DNA from: Roridomyces roridus
Taxonomy: Eukaryota; Basidiomycota; Agaricomycetes; Agaricales; Mycenaceae
Assembly: GCA_029378245.1 (NCBI GenBank)
Contig: JARKIF010000039.1
Span: 310,001-374,000 of the forward strand
DNA length: 64,000 nucleotides
Reading direction: 5' to 3'
Made by a program: the position numbers and the translations under genes
Notes under the pieces: model-generated
Database searches by the model: none
What the model was told of the DNA's origin: nothing
Seen by the model: only the letters and a program-made list of their open reading frames with translations
Part shown: positions 45,060 to 56,390 of the stretch, one piece after another
How the letters are laid out: each line of letters begins with the position of its first letter
How positions within the stretch are numbered: the stretch's first letter is position 1

Positions 45060-46789
45060 TGAGTACGGAGGATGTCTGGCCGTGGAATGGAGGCTTTATG
45101 AAGCAAGATGCACGACCATGTGGGTCTGTAACGCGCCGCAGATCCACAACGCGTGCGGATGACGGGTTGTGAGATCGGTTACTGGGTCCATCCAGAGCAT
45201 CGTAGCATTCGTAGCATGTTTTTCAACGCGAAATCTCGTGAAAAAGGCTGAGGAAGCCCGCCGAAGTGAAGGATGCACGAGGTTCGCAGCAAGGGCATCA
45301 TTTTTCTCACCACTTGACCGCGACGCATTCTTTTATTGCTCCCTGTACGCTACAAAATCTCTTGCAGTCCTTGCCCGAGACCATCGATGGCCAGCAGCTG
45401 AAAACGTAAGATATTCGCCAGCGTCTGGGTCAGGTCCAAATCGTGAATCCAATTATATGGTCTGCGGCCAAGAATGTCAACGATCTCCTTGCGCCAGGTG
45501 CTGAATAGACGACCGTCTGTCAGCGCTGCGTTCTTGGTTACAAGCTGTGGTTTGCGACAAACCCAAGTTCCTCAGGACACCCCTCAAGGCTCATGCAAGC
45601 ACCGAAGTCAGGTATATCACCCACCCTTGGCCCTTTGTCGTGGGCCCGGGTTTTACGTGGAAAGTAGGCCTTCAGCCGCGGCGAACGTATCGAGCTGCTA
45701 GTCGACAAGACGGATGTCATGGCGGGCCAGGTGGTTCCGCCGTGGTGCGAGGACCGTGCGGCGACAGATGTGGTGGAAGGATACAAAGGTCATTGCGTTG
45801 TGTTATCGTCGCGTTGGTGAGTCTCTTTTCTTTTCCCCATCTGCCGCAACGGTCTGCGTCACGAGCTGCGGTCGCTGGTCGAGCCGGGTACGATCTGCGT
45901 GGATATCGTGCTTTCAGTTGCACTCTCTTGACAGGCAGCAGAGCCACCCTCGACCTCCGCTTGGTCTCGGCCTCTCAATATATTCTCTTACTGACGTCGC
46001 CCTTTCAGGTCTTCCTCTGGATCTTCATACCCCAATTCTGCTATATATCTATAATATCACATATGATGTCGCGCTTTGGATAGTCCCTCAAACCCACAGC
46101 AAGGCAAGGCAATACAGGATCCGCGGTCCCAGATTCCCCGCCTACCTACCCACACACTGCGTATTGCGAGCAGAGCTGAGATCCGGATTGCGCGCGAGCT
46201 GGCTGCGGATTGCATTCCAATCGCACCCACTCCATCGAAGGCCTGCATCCTCCATGCGCTGGGTGCCACACGCAAATAGGAAATACCTCGTCAGTCGTGG
46301 CGACATTGCGCTATTCGTGGGATCCGATGACGCTGGTTGCAGAGGATAGAAGGAAGGCAGAGGTTCCCTCCCTCCTTGGGTGGCCACGGGAGACTGATTC
46401 GATGAAAAAGAAGGGAATCGCGGGGATGCCACTACGACCTTTGACCCAAATTGCCATGGTGCGAGTTTCTGGGCCATGGCCATGGCCGCTTCATCTCCGC
46501 TCGCGGCTCCGTCCGACTGCGTTATTCCTTCTCTTTTCTGGGTGCGAGTGGGAGTCTTGCACTCGCGACCCGCTTTTCTGCATCATATCGGAGAGCGTGA
46601 GGAGACCCCACATCCTCCCCCGCGCTCTGGAAAGTTACTCGTGATCCTCCTCCCTCTGGCCAAGATGCGTTGGATGGCTCTTCCTTCTCGCACGGTAGTT
46701 CAAATTGTCGAATCCGGTGCTCGCGGAGGAGAATTGTCGTTCTGTGCCTGTTTCTTCTCCTCGGAGCGTCTGCCGGCTCTCGGCCCAGC
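45060..46789. other. Gene-poor stretch
   Basis: Positions 45627-45665 match a fragment of the conserved 3' block of the dispersed modules (ctttgtcgtgggcccggg). A plus-strand piece near 45700-45910 reads DVVEGYKGHCVVLSS and, after donor gtgagt (45820), LRSLVEPGTICVDIV. This may be a gene remnant but no family is recognised. The remaining frames on both strands lack motifs. Confidence 0.35.
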
Positions 46790-47440
46790 GTGATGCACCC
46801 TTCCGCTGTAGGTCTTGGTGTGCCTAGTCGGACTGCGCCGCTGTAGGTCTTGGTGTGCCTAGTCGGACTGCGCCGACAGTTCGAACGGAGAAGCATGATT
46901 CTAGTCACCAAGCACACACCCTGCCGCCGACGTTGCGCCGACGCGTCTACGACGGCAAGCTCGGTTTGTGTTTGCAATACCAAACTGAGGGGATGCGCAA
47001 ACGCAAGGGATACCCTCAAACTTTGCGGTTCGAATGACTGTGGTCTCGGAACGCGGTTTGCAATACTTGGCGTATACTGCGAGTGGGCAATATGGCACTG
47101 GCGCTGTTGGGGTGCTGCGAAATGCGGTTCTGACCCTCTGGAGAGTGTGCCGGGGGACATGTGCGCCAGCTACGGTGATGCACCCTTCCGCCAGGCTCTT
47201 GGTTTTGGTGCCATGCCTAGTCGGACTGCGCGACAGTTCGAACGGAGGTAGAAGCACGGTTCCAGCCACCAAGTAACACCCTGCCCTTGCTGTCCGCCGA
47301 CGCCGACGATCCAACGGTCTACAACGGCAAGTCGCCACCCGCTTTTGTTTGCCAGTCAAGCTGAGGGGATGCGCTCAGACTTTGCGGTTCGATTGATTGT
47401 GGCCAAAATGCTTCCAGAACCCCGTTTGCGATATTGAACG
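46790..47440. repeat. Imperfect direct repeat of ~280 bp with a perfect 35 bp tandem unit
   Basis: Positions 46790-47072 and 47176-47440 align as direct copies sharing gtgatgcacccttccgc, cctagtcggactgcgc, gacagttcgaacgga, caccctgcc, gaggggatgcgc and ctttgcggttcga. Inside the first copy a 35 bp unit is repeated perfectly (46805-46839 and 46840-46874). No gene is visible in either copy. The repeat lies 250 bp upstream of the ice-binding protein gene, so it could hold upstream regulatory sites (inference). Confidence 0.75.
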
Positions 47441-47623
47441 TGAGAACGGGCAAGTTCGGCACCTGGATTTGGACTACAGCTCACACGCACGTTTGGATTT
47501 GAACAGTTCTTCTAACATATGAGGTACGAGATCAATTGCTATACCGCCTGTGCACGAATGACTAAGCATTTCTGCGTATTCAAGAAAAACGGTCATGACG
47601 CGTCATACAAAATTACGAGGATG

Positions 47624-47630
47624 TATATAA
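47624..47630 (+). promoter_or_regulatory. TATA box of the ice-binding protein gene
   Basis: TATATAA lies 66 bp before the start codon at 47697, followed by a CT-rich leader (tttactcctctcaaactc), the normal layout of a strong basidiomycete promoter. Confidence 0.6.
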
Positions 47631-47696
47631 ACGCGTCCCTGCAAGCCCATTTTCTGTAGCTTTACTCCTCTCAAACTCATCTTCACCTCGACAACT

Positions 47697-48685
47697 ATGA
47701 TCGCGAACACCTTTGCAATCTGCCTCTTGGTTATTGTTGCTCATCCAGCGATAAAGTCCCTACTCACTCCCAGTAGACTGCTCTCAGCAGCGTGAACGCT
47801 CTCGGACCTGCGCCCGTAAACCTGCGGACGGCCGCCAATTTTGCGATTCTCGCCAAAAGTGGTGTCACCACTGTCCCTCCTTCCGTGATTGGTACGTTGC
47901 CCGCTTGCTCTGCCAGCAAAATTTCTGATAAGTCGATGCAGTTGGCGCTATAGGTGTCAGCCCAATTGCCGCAACCGGCCTGACCGGATTTTCCCTCACC
48001 GTCGACTCGACGGGACAGTTTGCGACCTCAGGCCAAGTGACCGGTCACCTCTTTGCCGCGTCCTTCGCTGCTCCCACTCCGGCCACGCTCACCGTCGCTA
48101 TTGGTGACATGGGCACCGCGTTCACCGACGCAAACGGCCGCGTCAATCCTAATTTCACCAATCTTGGCAGTGGTCAGTGAAGTCTTTATTTTGGCTATGG
48201 AAGATGTTCACAACTTCATCATCTCAGGCGCAATCGGCGGCCTCATTCTCGTCCCTGGGCTGTACAAGTGGACCGGCGCTGTTAGCATCGGCGCCGACGT
48301 GACCATCTCGGGAGCCTCTACGGACAGTACGTTGATCTCCGCAATACTTATTTGCGTTCCTGGAAGCTGACGGTCTCTAACTTTCAGCGTGGATCTTCCA
48401 AGTCGCGGGAACGCTTTCCGTGGCAGCCGGCAAGCAAGTTCTCCTCGCTGGCGGCGCGTCGGCGGCCAACATCGTGTGGGTCGTCAGTGGAGCTGTCAGT
48501 GCGGCTGCTGGTGCCCACATCGAGGGTGTTGTCCTTGGACAGACGTCCATTAGTCTGCTCACGGGTGCCTCTGCCAATAGCCGTCTTCTGTCACAGACAT
48601 CCGTCGCGCTTCAGAAGGTGTGTTTGTACTGCACCGTCAGAATTCTCCATTAAAATCTCCTTCACAGGCTACCGTAAACAACTGA
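47697..48685 (+). CDS. Ice-binding (antifreeze) protein, DUF3494 family
   Basis: Six exons (47697-47729, 47777-47891, 47942-48172, 48228-48326, 48388-48617, 48668-48685) give 241 residues. A short signal peptide (MIANTFAICLL then ALSSVNA) is split by intron 1. The mature part starts PAPVNLRTAANFAILAKSG and continues through GAIGVSPIAATGLTGF, DANGRVNPNF, GLILVPGLYKW, the Ala/Gly-rich beta-solenoid QVAGTLSVAAGKQVLLAGG and SASLLTGASANSR-type repeats. These are the signatures of the secreted beta-helical ice-binding family shared by fungi, algae and bacteria. It binds ice crystals; in mushrooms some members serve other surface roles. Length is normal for the family. Confidence 0.9.
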
Positions 48686-49092
48686 GCACGGCTCGGAATT
48701 TGAGGATAAGTAGGGTTCATGGTGGTTTTTTGGGCAATTTGTTTCTTGCGTTTCATATATGGGATCCGTACCCGAGTAGCAGTCCAGTGACAATATACGT
48801 GGACAAATATCAATTTCTTGAATTGTCTGCACCTTGAATTAGTATCCTAACCAACCAATGGCCAGAGTCGAAGAGAAGTCCCGAGGAAACCTCGTGGATG
48901 AAGATCCGTGTGTTGTCCGTGTGCCGCACCACTCCAGCACCACTCCAACGCGCTTTCATATACGATTGACGGGATCAGCACGTGAGCGTGTCGCCGCCTC
49001 ACACTTTCGCCTCCTGCCATTCGCACTCAAAATCAAGAACCTTCACCCGGCCCCATATCTGCCCAAACCCAGCAAGACCTTGTATCGGAGGA

Positions 49093-49943
49093 ATGGAAAA
49101 AATTGGGCCCCCGAAATCGCTGGTCACACGTATCGGTATCGCCAAATTTGCTGTGCCGTCCGTCCAAGTCGATGCACTCTGCCTCTTGAATCCGAGCTAT
49201 ATCCAGCTCCCCGAGAACGTGAAAATGCAAAAGGAGACCGTTCTTTCGCTCATAAAGGGATCTACCGTGTTCATTAACTATCTGGGTGCGTTCTCATCTG
49301 GCGGCAGTCGCGTTTGGGTCTCACATGCGACGCGTCGTTCTAGCTGCTACCTGACGCGCTTCCCCTCCAGCGCCCACGACGTTGCCCTATCCAAACAACA
49401 CAAAAGCATATCCGCGTCCGACGTCCTCAAAGCCCTTGAGATGATCGAATTCGGTGATTTGGCAGACAAGCTTCAGGGAGAGCTCACAGGCCCGTGTTGG
49501 CAAGCTCATGGCATCCTCCGTTTCCTGATATTCTTCCAGTTTACCCCGAGCTGGCCAAGGCTGACAAAAGCAAGAATGGGAGCTCGAACGTGAATGGTAG
49601 CGCAGCTCTCAAAGGCAAGGCGTCATTCGCCAAGGGCAAGGAGAAGGAGAAGGCGACTATCGTGCTCCCTGGCTCCGCTGCGCCTTCCACAAGCGGAGCG
49701 CATGCTGACGGCGAATCAATATCTTCTAGGCCTGGAGTCGCCCAGGGTATGGACGTCGATGAAGATGTGGAACTCGACGTGGAGGGAGATCCATACGCCG
49801 AGGTGGACGTGGAGGAAGAGCAGGTGCAGGAGCCGGAGGACGTGGATGACGGGGAGGACGTGGATGTCGTCGAGCCCGAAGACGACACGATGGAGATGAA
49901 TGACCTTGAGGAGGACAACCCTCAGAACGGTATGGAAGACTGA
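49093..49943 (+). CDS. DPB4: DNA polymerase epsilon small subunit Dpb4/POLE3-like histone-fold protein
   Basis: Four exons (49093-49152, 49207-49289, 49371-49495, 49540-49943) give 223 residues. The histone fold reads PKSLVTRI...AKFA, LPENVKMQKETVLSLIKGS, TVFINYL, then AHDVALSKQHKSISASDVLKA and ALEMIEFGDLADKLQ. This matches the POLE3/CHRAC17 line (SASDVLxAxExMEF). The C-terminal 100 residues are Lys/Ser-rich then strongly acidic (DVDEDVELDVEGD onward), as in fungal Dpb4. With Dpb3 it forms the histone-fold pair of DNA polymerase epsilon and is shared with chromatin-remodelling complexes. Two extra residues precede the AKFA segment compared with the usual spacing; the last two intron borders are the least certain. 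Confidence 0.85.
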
Positions 49944-50098
49944 TGTTTCCCCACATTGTATCATTTATTGTACTCATCTCAATTCTCACTTTTCATGACG
50001 AGCACGGAAAATATTCACTCAGAGTCAGATCAATTGGGTCTACGATGACAAGTCCACCAGCCCACAAGAGCACAGACGAACAGAACTCACCGCAAATA

Positions 50099-50400
50099 TC
50101 ATCCAGAAGGCATAAAACAGCCATGCCGCCATGTCAGCTGGTCGTTTCCTGGGCACCGGCGGTCCTGCTTTCCGATAAGAGCACCTAAGCGGTCCCATCT
50201 AGCATACAGGCGTGCCAGACGCGCTTCAAGGGAAAGGCATCGAACATCCTTGTTTTCTGGCGGACGGAGGGCGGTCAGAAGGTCTTTGTCTTCTGCGAGA
50301 ACTGCGAAGCGGACCGCTAGAGCCTCCATGCGAGCCAGAGACGCTTCAAGGCGCCGGATATCGGCTTCTGGTGTTGGCCTGTTTTCTGGCAGAGGATAAG
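50099..50400 (-). CDS. Hypothetical coiled-coil exon
   Basis: A minus-strand frame shows a regular helical pattern (RRLEASLARMEALAVRFAVL, then SLEARLARLYARWDRLGALI) with a repeated LEAxLAR unit. It ends at 50099. Upstream, another minus-strand frame (50474-50659, with RRVKFVRLEDTRSFPEK) could be an earlier exon but I could not find a clean junction. Function unknown. Confidence 0.35.
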
Positions 50401-50881
50401 CAGGATAACAGGATATGGAGCGAGATGCTGACCAGCTTCTGTATCAGCGGCGGTGGAGGAGCCTTCCGATGCTTCAAGTGCAAGAGGAGTCTGCGGATCT
50501 AGGCTTCTCTGGAAAGGATCTTGTGTCTTCGAGACGGACGAATTTTACGCGTCTGGAATACATAGATGGGGAGCGATTCCATGAAGAGGGGATGGCCGTT
50601 GAGCTGTTTCGCCGGGAGCTGACATGGAATGGCGAGCGCAGCAGGTCCGCAGTCGTCAAGGCATGGTCAGGTAAGTAGAAGATAGGAGAGCAATTGATCG
50701 GAATATAAAAATTTCAGCTTCCTTGCTTCCTTCAGAGAAAGAACTCGCAGACAATAATCATGAGCACCTCTTACTCACAGAGCGTGCAATTTTGAAATGG
50801 TCGCGTCGAAATGGTCGTGTCAAGAGCGCGTCTTGGGCGCGTCAAGAGCGGATCACAAATCTTCCCTCTTTCTCTTCTTCA

Positions 50882-52064
50882 ATGTCTACCTCCGAACTGG
50901 AGCTGAACAAAGCTCCTCTGGACCCAATCGCAAGGCTACCACTGGAAATTTCATCCCAGATCTTCGCATATTGCGTCCCTCTCCGTCCGACACCCGGGGT
51001 TCAGCACGTCCCCATGCTCTTTTTGCAGATGTGCAGGGCGTGGACGGTGATAGCTCTATCCACACCTCAACTCTGGAGCTCTGTCCATGTCGTCTTTCCT
51101 CGGCCCAAGGGTTTCGCGCACCTGCTCGAAGCATGGCTTGACCGCGCTCGTTACCTGCCTCTGTCCATATCCCTGCATGGAGCGTTTGTGGACGAAATTG
51201 GCAGCGTCTTCCGCCGGTACAGAGAGCAGTTGGAGACGATCGAGATATACCCTCACACAAACGTTGGGGAAGACGTGGACATTATGAAATGCATGGGCGC
51301 GGACACTTGGCAGCCTTATCCTCGTTTGACCAGGCTGACCGTCGGCGGCATGATCGATGGCTCGCGAAAATTTCTTGCTCGTCCCATTTTGACGATGCTC
51401 CGCCTCTCCCCTGCCCTCGTCGAGTGCATATTCGACTATATTCCATACATGTTGGTGTCCGGTGCGGACCTCGCGCACACGATCATTCTGCCAGCATTAC
51501 GTCGGCTGAGCTTTGGGAGTGGCTCAGATATCATCGACATCCACTTCAGTGACGATGAAATCTTGCGAGGCCTATCACTTCCCTCTCTCGAAACGCTTTC
51601 CACGCCTCTTTTTGGCATAAACCCGAGCCATCTCGTGGAATTCCTCGAGCGGTCTACGCCGCCCTTAACAAGCCTCACCATTGGCAACGCCTCAGACGTG
51701 ACAAGTTACCTCCGTCAATTAACCGCTTTAACGCCATCTCTCACATACCTCGAGTTGCATGGCGCAGCTTTCGATTTGCTGCACCTTTTGTTCCAGCTCT
51801 TGACGGAGAATCATCTCCCACAGCTCCGAGCCCTGCACCTGCAGGCTGTGGACTTTGCCGCATTTCCCGCTTCTCTCTGGGAAGATATCTTACATACACT
51901 GTCCATGCGACTCGAGCATCACCGAGTTGACGATGAGGATGGCGCACCAGGACGAGTCTCAGTTATCCTCAGAACTTAGCGCCGAAATCCGCACTGGGCT
52001 GCGTGACCTGGTGGCCCGTGGCATGAATATTTATGTCGGAACGGAGCAACGCTGTTATATTTGA
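50882..52064 (+). CDS. F-box coil-less relative F5, C-terminal frame change
   Basis: From ATG 50882: a short N-terminus without the long coil of its relatives, then DPIARLPLEISSQIFAYCV, MCRAWTVIALSTPQLW, leucine-rich strands (SPALVECIFDYIP, STPPLTSLTIGN). The frame stops at 51979 (365 residues). The usual family close (LRDLVARGMNIYVG) is found in another frame and ends at 52064. The two frames would join near 51905-51912 (around tccatgcgactcg). So the gene carries a one- or two-base indel, an unseen intron, or an assembly error. The 5' open frame reaches upstream to 50723, but the downstream ATG fits the family. Confidence 0.7.
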
Positions 52065-52309
52065 AGTGGATGTACGCTAGAGCGCTATATCACATGCAAT
52101 ATGAGCGTCGTGTAATCATGCCCACAAAATCCGTCGCACGAAGATCTAGGCTTTCTCAGCTTTGTCAAGAAGACATAGATGGACGACTCACGTTCGCCAA
52201 CGGTGCCCGAATTTGCCTGCAGCGAGCGCAGCCCGAATCGTACCTCTTGAGCAGTGGGGCATCGCTCAGAGTGACTCGAGCGGGCTCGAGCGCGCGGGGG
52301 CTACTCAAG

Positions 52310-52960
52310 AGTCAGATTCCGGGTGCCTGAACTGGGTGCTGAGGCGGGTGTGAGTTGCTGGCCGTGGGCGATGACAGAGAGGTTGCCAGTGAAGCATTTA
52401 ATCGCGATGTCGCGAAGGAGGGTAGCGTTGTGCACAAGGATCTCGTTTACGGAGCTAAGTAGTATTGTATCAGCTTCCGTCGAAAAGGAAAGGAAAGAGT
52501 GTGCCAGGGACCAATGCCATGTCGAGAAAGAGTGGTGCCAGGTACAAGGCGCGCTGGCCGCGGGTTCGCTTCGAGCTGCAGGATAAGAAAAGCGACGATG
52601 CCGATGCAGTGTGCCGTGCTTGGGTGGATATTGGAGTACCCGCATGGACTCTACACCTCGATAGAGCTGTCCATATAGCCCCTTTCTGCGACACCGAGTG
52701 TAGCGAAGATGGCTGTAGGTCACGTACCCGGCTTGATTTGCAGTGAGCCAACGATAGGACAATAGGATTCCAGACATACCACGGCCATGGTCATCCACCA
52801 TCATAGGGAACGTATCGGGTCCAAAGCGCTCGAGAAGAGCAGGAGCGAGGTGGCCAGCGCTCTGGATGATCGCAGGTTCGCTTAGTACGGCTTCTCTGTA
52901 ACGACGTACCTGAGGGCCATCGCAAGCTGGCTCCTGTATTATTCAGAGCCACGCTGCGGG
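52310..52960 (-). CDS. Unrecognised minus-strand exons
   Basis: One exon after acceptor aatacag (near 52935) reads VRRYREAVLSEP, SAGHLAPALLERFGPDTFP, MVDDHGRG, then a donor gtatgt near 52780. Further exons seem to follow toward 52310 (one ends with ILVHNATLLRDIAIKCF). The amino-acid pattern looks real, but no family is recognised and the whole structure cannot be fixed. It may be incomplete or decayed. It lies between F-box F5 and the SUMO gene. Confidence 0.35.
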
Positions 52961-53368
52961 AACCCCGAGTTCTTCTCAAGAACTCGAAAAGACGTCTAGG
53001 CCTGGTGTCAATCCTCGTCAATGTGCTCCCAAGAAGACACTTTCAGGTGCCAGCCCAGTACAGCAACGAAGAGGGCGGCCTGCTCTCAACGTCTGCGAGA
53101 CCCCTCATCAAGAGTCCAGTAAATAGAGAGGCATGGGGGGCATCTTCCTGGAGGACGGAAAGCGGTGGCCCGAGCACGCTATCTTGCAAGCCAGATGCGG
53201 GGAAACCCTCATTTGATTGACGCGGCACAGATTCGGATAGAAAAGGACAAGAATGAGATTCAAGTATAAGACAGCGGTGGGTTGGGGTTTGGGTGGTACA
53301 TTATACTGCAAGTAGAAAGATGGATGGACGGATGATCTGGAAACAACGGACAGCGGAAAGCTGGGGGA

Positions 53369-54008
53369 TCACGGGGTACGCGATGAGGCGCCGCCGACCT
53401 CTGCGGAGAGAAAACGTAAGTAAGACAAGAGAGAGAAAGGGACGAAGGACGTACGCTCAACCATGACATCGATAGTGTCTGAAAAAGGCGGGCGTTAAGG
53501 CGGGCGACGAGAAAAGGGTCAAAGCGGCGCACCGTTATCCTCCATGTCTAGAGATGACGGTGTGTCATCGTCGTTTATTCGCGAACCGTCGTACAAGAAC
53601 CTGCAGACCCAGGCGCGGATGTAAGAATCGGTGACGAGAATGATAAAAGGAGAAAAGGGACGACTGCAGTAGGGGCACACTACCACTCGCCGTCCCTGTT
53701 GCAAAGAAACAACGTCCACTCACCGAATGCTGCCAACATCCTTCCCGACTTTGCTGGCATACGCTCCTTGGAGCTTGCTCAGCTTCGTGCTCCGTTTGAT
53801 CTTGAAAAAGACTTCCTCTCCCGTCGAGCTCACGACCTGATACAGAAAAGCGCGTGAAGACGTGAGAAAACGTGTCTTTTAGGCAGGCAAGGAGAGCGAG
53901 AAGGCTGGCAGCAGGCGCAGAGATGCACACCTTGATGTTTATGGTGGAAGCAGAGTCCTCAGATTTGACCTCCTCCTGAGGGAGCCCTTGCTGCTCGTCG
54001 TCAGACAT
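53369..54008 (-). CDS. SMT3: SUMO (small ubiquitin-like modifier)
   Basis: Five exons (54008-53931, 53836-53724, 53600-53533, 53478-53455, 53400-53369) give 104 residues. The acidic N-terminus (MSDDEQQGLPQEEVKSED) is followed by the beta-grasp fold: INIKV, EEVFFKIKRSTKLSKLQGAY, FLYDGSRINDDDTPSSLDM, DTIDVMVEQVGG. The Gly-Gly pair is followed by a six-residue tail (ASSRTP) that a Ulp protease would remove. SUMO is attached to lysines of nuclear proteins through E1, Ubc9 and E3 ligases. All introns have GT-AG borders. The start lies 209 bp from the divergent gene at 54218, so a shared promoter is likely. Confidence 0.93.
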
Positions 54009-54217
54009 GGTGCTTTGTGGTTCTAGAGTGTGTGGGGGACAGGGCTTGTGTGGTTGGCGGACGGGTCCGAGTCAAAGTCGAAAGACAAAGCGGGCACTGG
54101 CTGAGAGTGTGGGCAAGCGCTGATGACTAAGCATCTTTTCTTGGCTTTGGCGAGCCGTGGCCATCTTCGAGGGCCGTATACTACTGGACACCCAGATCTT
54201 GTTTGCCTTTCTCCGTC

Positions 54218-55585
54218 ATGTCCTCTGAACCGCGACACACCACCAGCGCCCTCAATGTCGACGAAAACACCAAGCATAGTATGGTCCATGCTATTAGCCA
54301 TCCTTCCTTCGCGCTACCGACAGTGCCTGACTCGGAAACCGCCTGGGATACAATCTTTCCACACTCCTACCAAATCCAAAATCGCCTCGTCGGAATAGGT
54401 ATTTCTTTTTCCACAAGGACGAGCTCCTTACTGAGATACACCAGGCGAGTGTGCGGTCATCGCCGCGTTCGGCCAAGTTCTTCGGGAAGCGCCCTCATTG
54501 CAAGAAGGCTGCGAGGAAGGGCTGACCCAGGTAAGCTCTTTCACCCCTCTCTTGCCTTGGGCGACCTGCTCACTCGCTATGAAGACGCTCAAATACGCGA
54601 TTACGTCTGAGGAAGTCGTTGCTGCCCTCATGGAGCGTGTCGATCGAGAAATACGCGCAGGCTCGGCCGGCTCCCCTGCCAGACTTTTCTATGCGTGGAT
54701 CGGGACGTTGTCCGACGACGACGCGGGTGCGCGTCAAGTCCACTCCTTCTTGGTCAACTTGCTCGCACCACTCGTCGAGGTTGGCACGCGTGCTAGAAGG
54801 CAGATGTAAGCCCTGATTCATGTCGTTCCTCCCATACGCTGACTTGTCGACCAGGATTCCTCCCAAAGACACCGATACTTGGACCATCCGTGCACCGCGA
54901 GGTAAGGTGCGCTCCGGAGCCATAGACCTATCACCTTATCTTCTCTGTCCAGAGGAGACGGGGCTTCTTTCACTTAGAGAGGCCTTCAACAAACGCCGGT
55001 CGCTCGAGGTGACGTCCTCGCCTTGGGTATTTTATTGCTACTCCGTTGGCCTTCACCCGCCAACTATTTCTTAGGTCCTGACCCCAATCAAGTCGGCAGC
55101 AAGAAGCTCAGTCAACCCGTACCGTCATCAATGCGACTCGGATTTCTCCCTGTATTCATACGGGAGTCGTTTGTCCCACGTCAAGTCCAGCGACGTGCGT
55201 CTCTGTATGTCTCCAATACTCCCATGCTAACTCTTTTCGTTAGCATTCTCCGGCCTCTTTGAGCCCTCGCAAAAGGAAGAGAACTTTATCCAGTAAATCG
55301 GCAATCCTGGCGCCTTTCTCGTTTCCCCTTCCCGTGAAAACCTCGCTGGCCCGAACACCAGTAACCCCTTCTCGCACCCAAGCAGATGTCGGCAGTTCCG
55401 CCTCCTTCTCTCTCCAGGCCGTGTCGCCCTCAGCAGCAACGCCATCGCCATCTCTGTCCGAAATTTTCGAGTTGACGCCGGAGCCTGCACGCAAGAAGAT
55501 AAAGACACACCCCATCTTGCCGTCGCCTTCTTTGTCGGACATTTTGGGCTTGACCCCGCTCCGCAACAAGATGCCGCCTTTCTAG
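54218..55585 (+). CDS. Hypothetical nuclear-looking protein, divergent from SUMO
   Basis: Seven exons (54218-54398, 54445-54530, 54585-54805, 54855-54901, 54953-55008, 55075-55194, 55244-55585) give 350 residues with consistent phases. The N-terminal ~170 residues are helical (ECAVIAAFGQVLREAPSLQE, AITSEEVVAALMERVDREI, HSFLVNLLAPLVEVGTR). The C-terminal half is basic and Ser/Pro-rich, with minimal CDK-type sites (LTPIKS, SPRKRKR, TPVTPSRT) and two similar repeats, SPSLSEIFELTPEPARKK and SPSLSDILGLTPLRNK. No known domain is recognised. The pattern suggests a nuclear, cell-cycle-regulated protein, which is only an inference. Confidence 0.65.
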
Positions 55586-55589
55586 ACTG

Positions 55590-56385
55590 GTCTCCTTCAA
55601 TCGCAAAGCTTCCTCCCCTCGGCTACAGCACTATTCCCCACAATCAACTACCTCTCGCGCTAGAACCACACCACACCTGCATCCTACTCTCCAGTACAGT
55701 TTGCACAAGTTCTATGCGTCCAGATTCGATGAGTTGGAGCCGATGGCGGGACATTGCGTCCTTCTTTCAAGGTATGTGTGCCACTGGACAAGTGCTTTGG
55801 ATGCTCATCATCTTTAGATCGACTTTGCCCCTCAAACTCGGTCTCGGCGACGCCGTTTCATGCACATGCATCCTATCCCGTACGTTGCCCTCGTCTTTCC
55901 GTGATCAATTATGTTTACTATGTGTTCTTCAGGACTTTTTTCTCTATGCCCCCGAAAATTCTAGTAGAAGGGCAAGAAATCATTATGGCCTTGTGGTACC
56001 AGATACATGTACGCAGACTAGATGAAGAGTGCTTATTTGGATCCATGGCGGAAGACTCGCAAGGCTCGGATGAGCTAATATGAGTATCTTCAAAGAGCGC
56101 CGGCCGGTCGACGTGCGGGCAAACGTGAATGCAGATGCGCTTGCACGTCGCCATCCCCTTCCTCCTCCTACGAAACCCAAGGCTGATTCACCCAAACAAA
56201 ACACTTGCCTTTCAATGCCTCTCCCTAGCTGTGTCCAAGTAGTGATCTGTGTATGGACCCGACATGTCATAGCATCGTAGACGCGCTGATTGACCGCTTG
56301 GGCGTCGAAAGAAAAGGGCACTTTGGTATCATTCAAAACGACGCAAGAGAAAGGAATATATATATTCACAATTTCCAGCCACTTT
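55590..56385. other. Possible coding remnants, nothing firm
   Basis: A plus-strand frame reads LQYSLHKFYASRFDELEP with a donor at 55771 and an exon-like piece after acceptor atctttag (55818), but no start and no continuation are convincing. Possible remnant of a partial duplicate or an extra exon of the previous gene. Confidence 0.3.
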
Positions 56386-56390
56386 TCGCG

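Noticed and set aside
49541..49918. Minus-strand Ser/Thr-rich frame across the Dpb4 tail
   Set aside because: It is the complement of the acidic Dpb4 C-terminus (gac/gag codons read as gtc/ctc).
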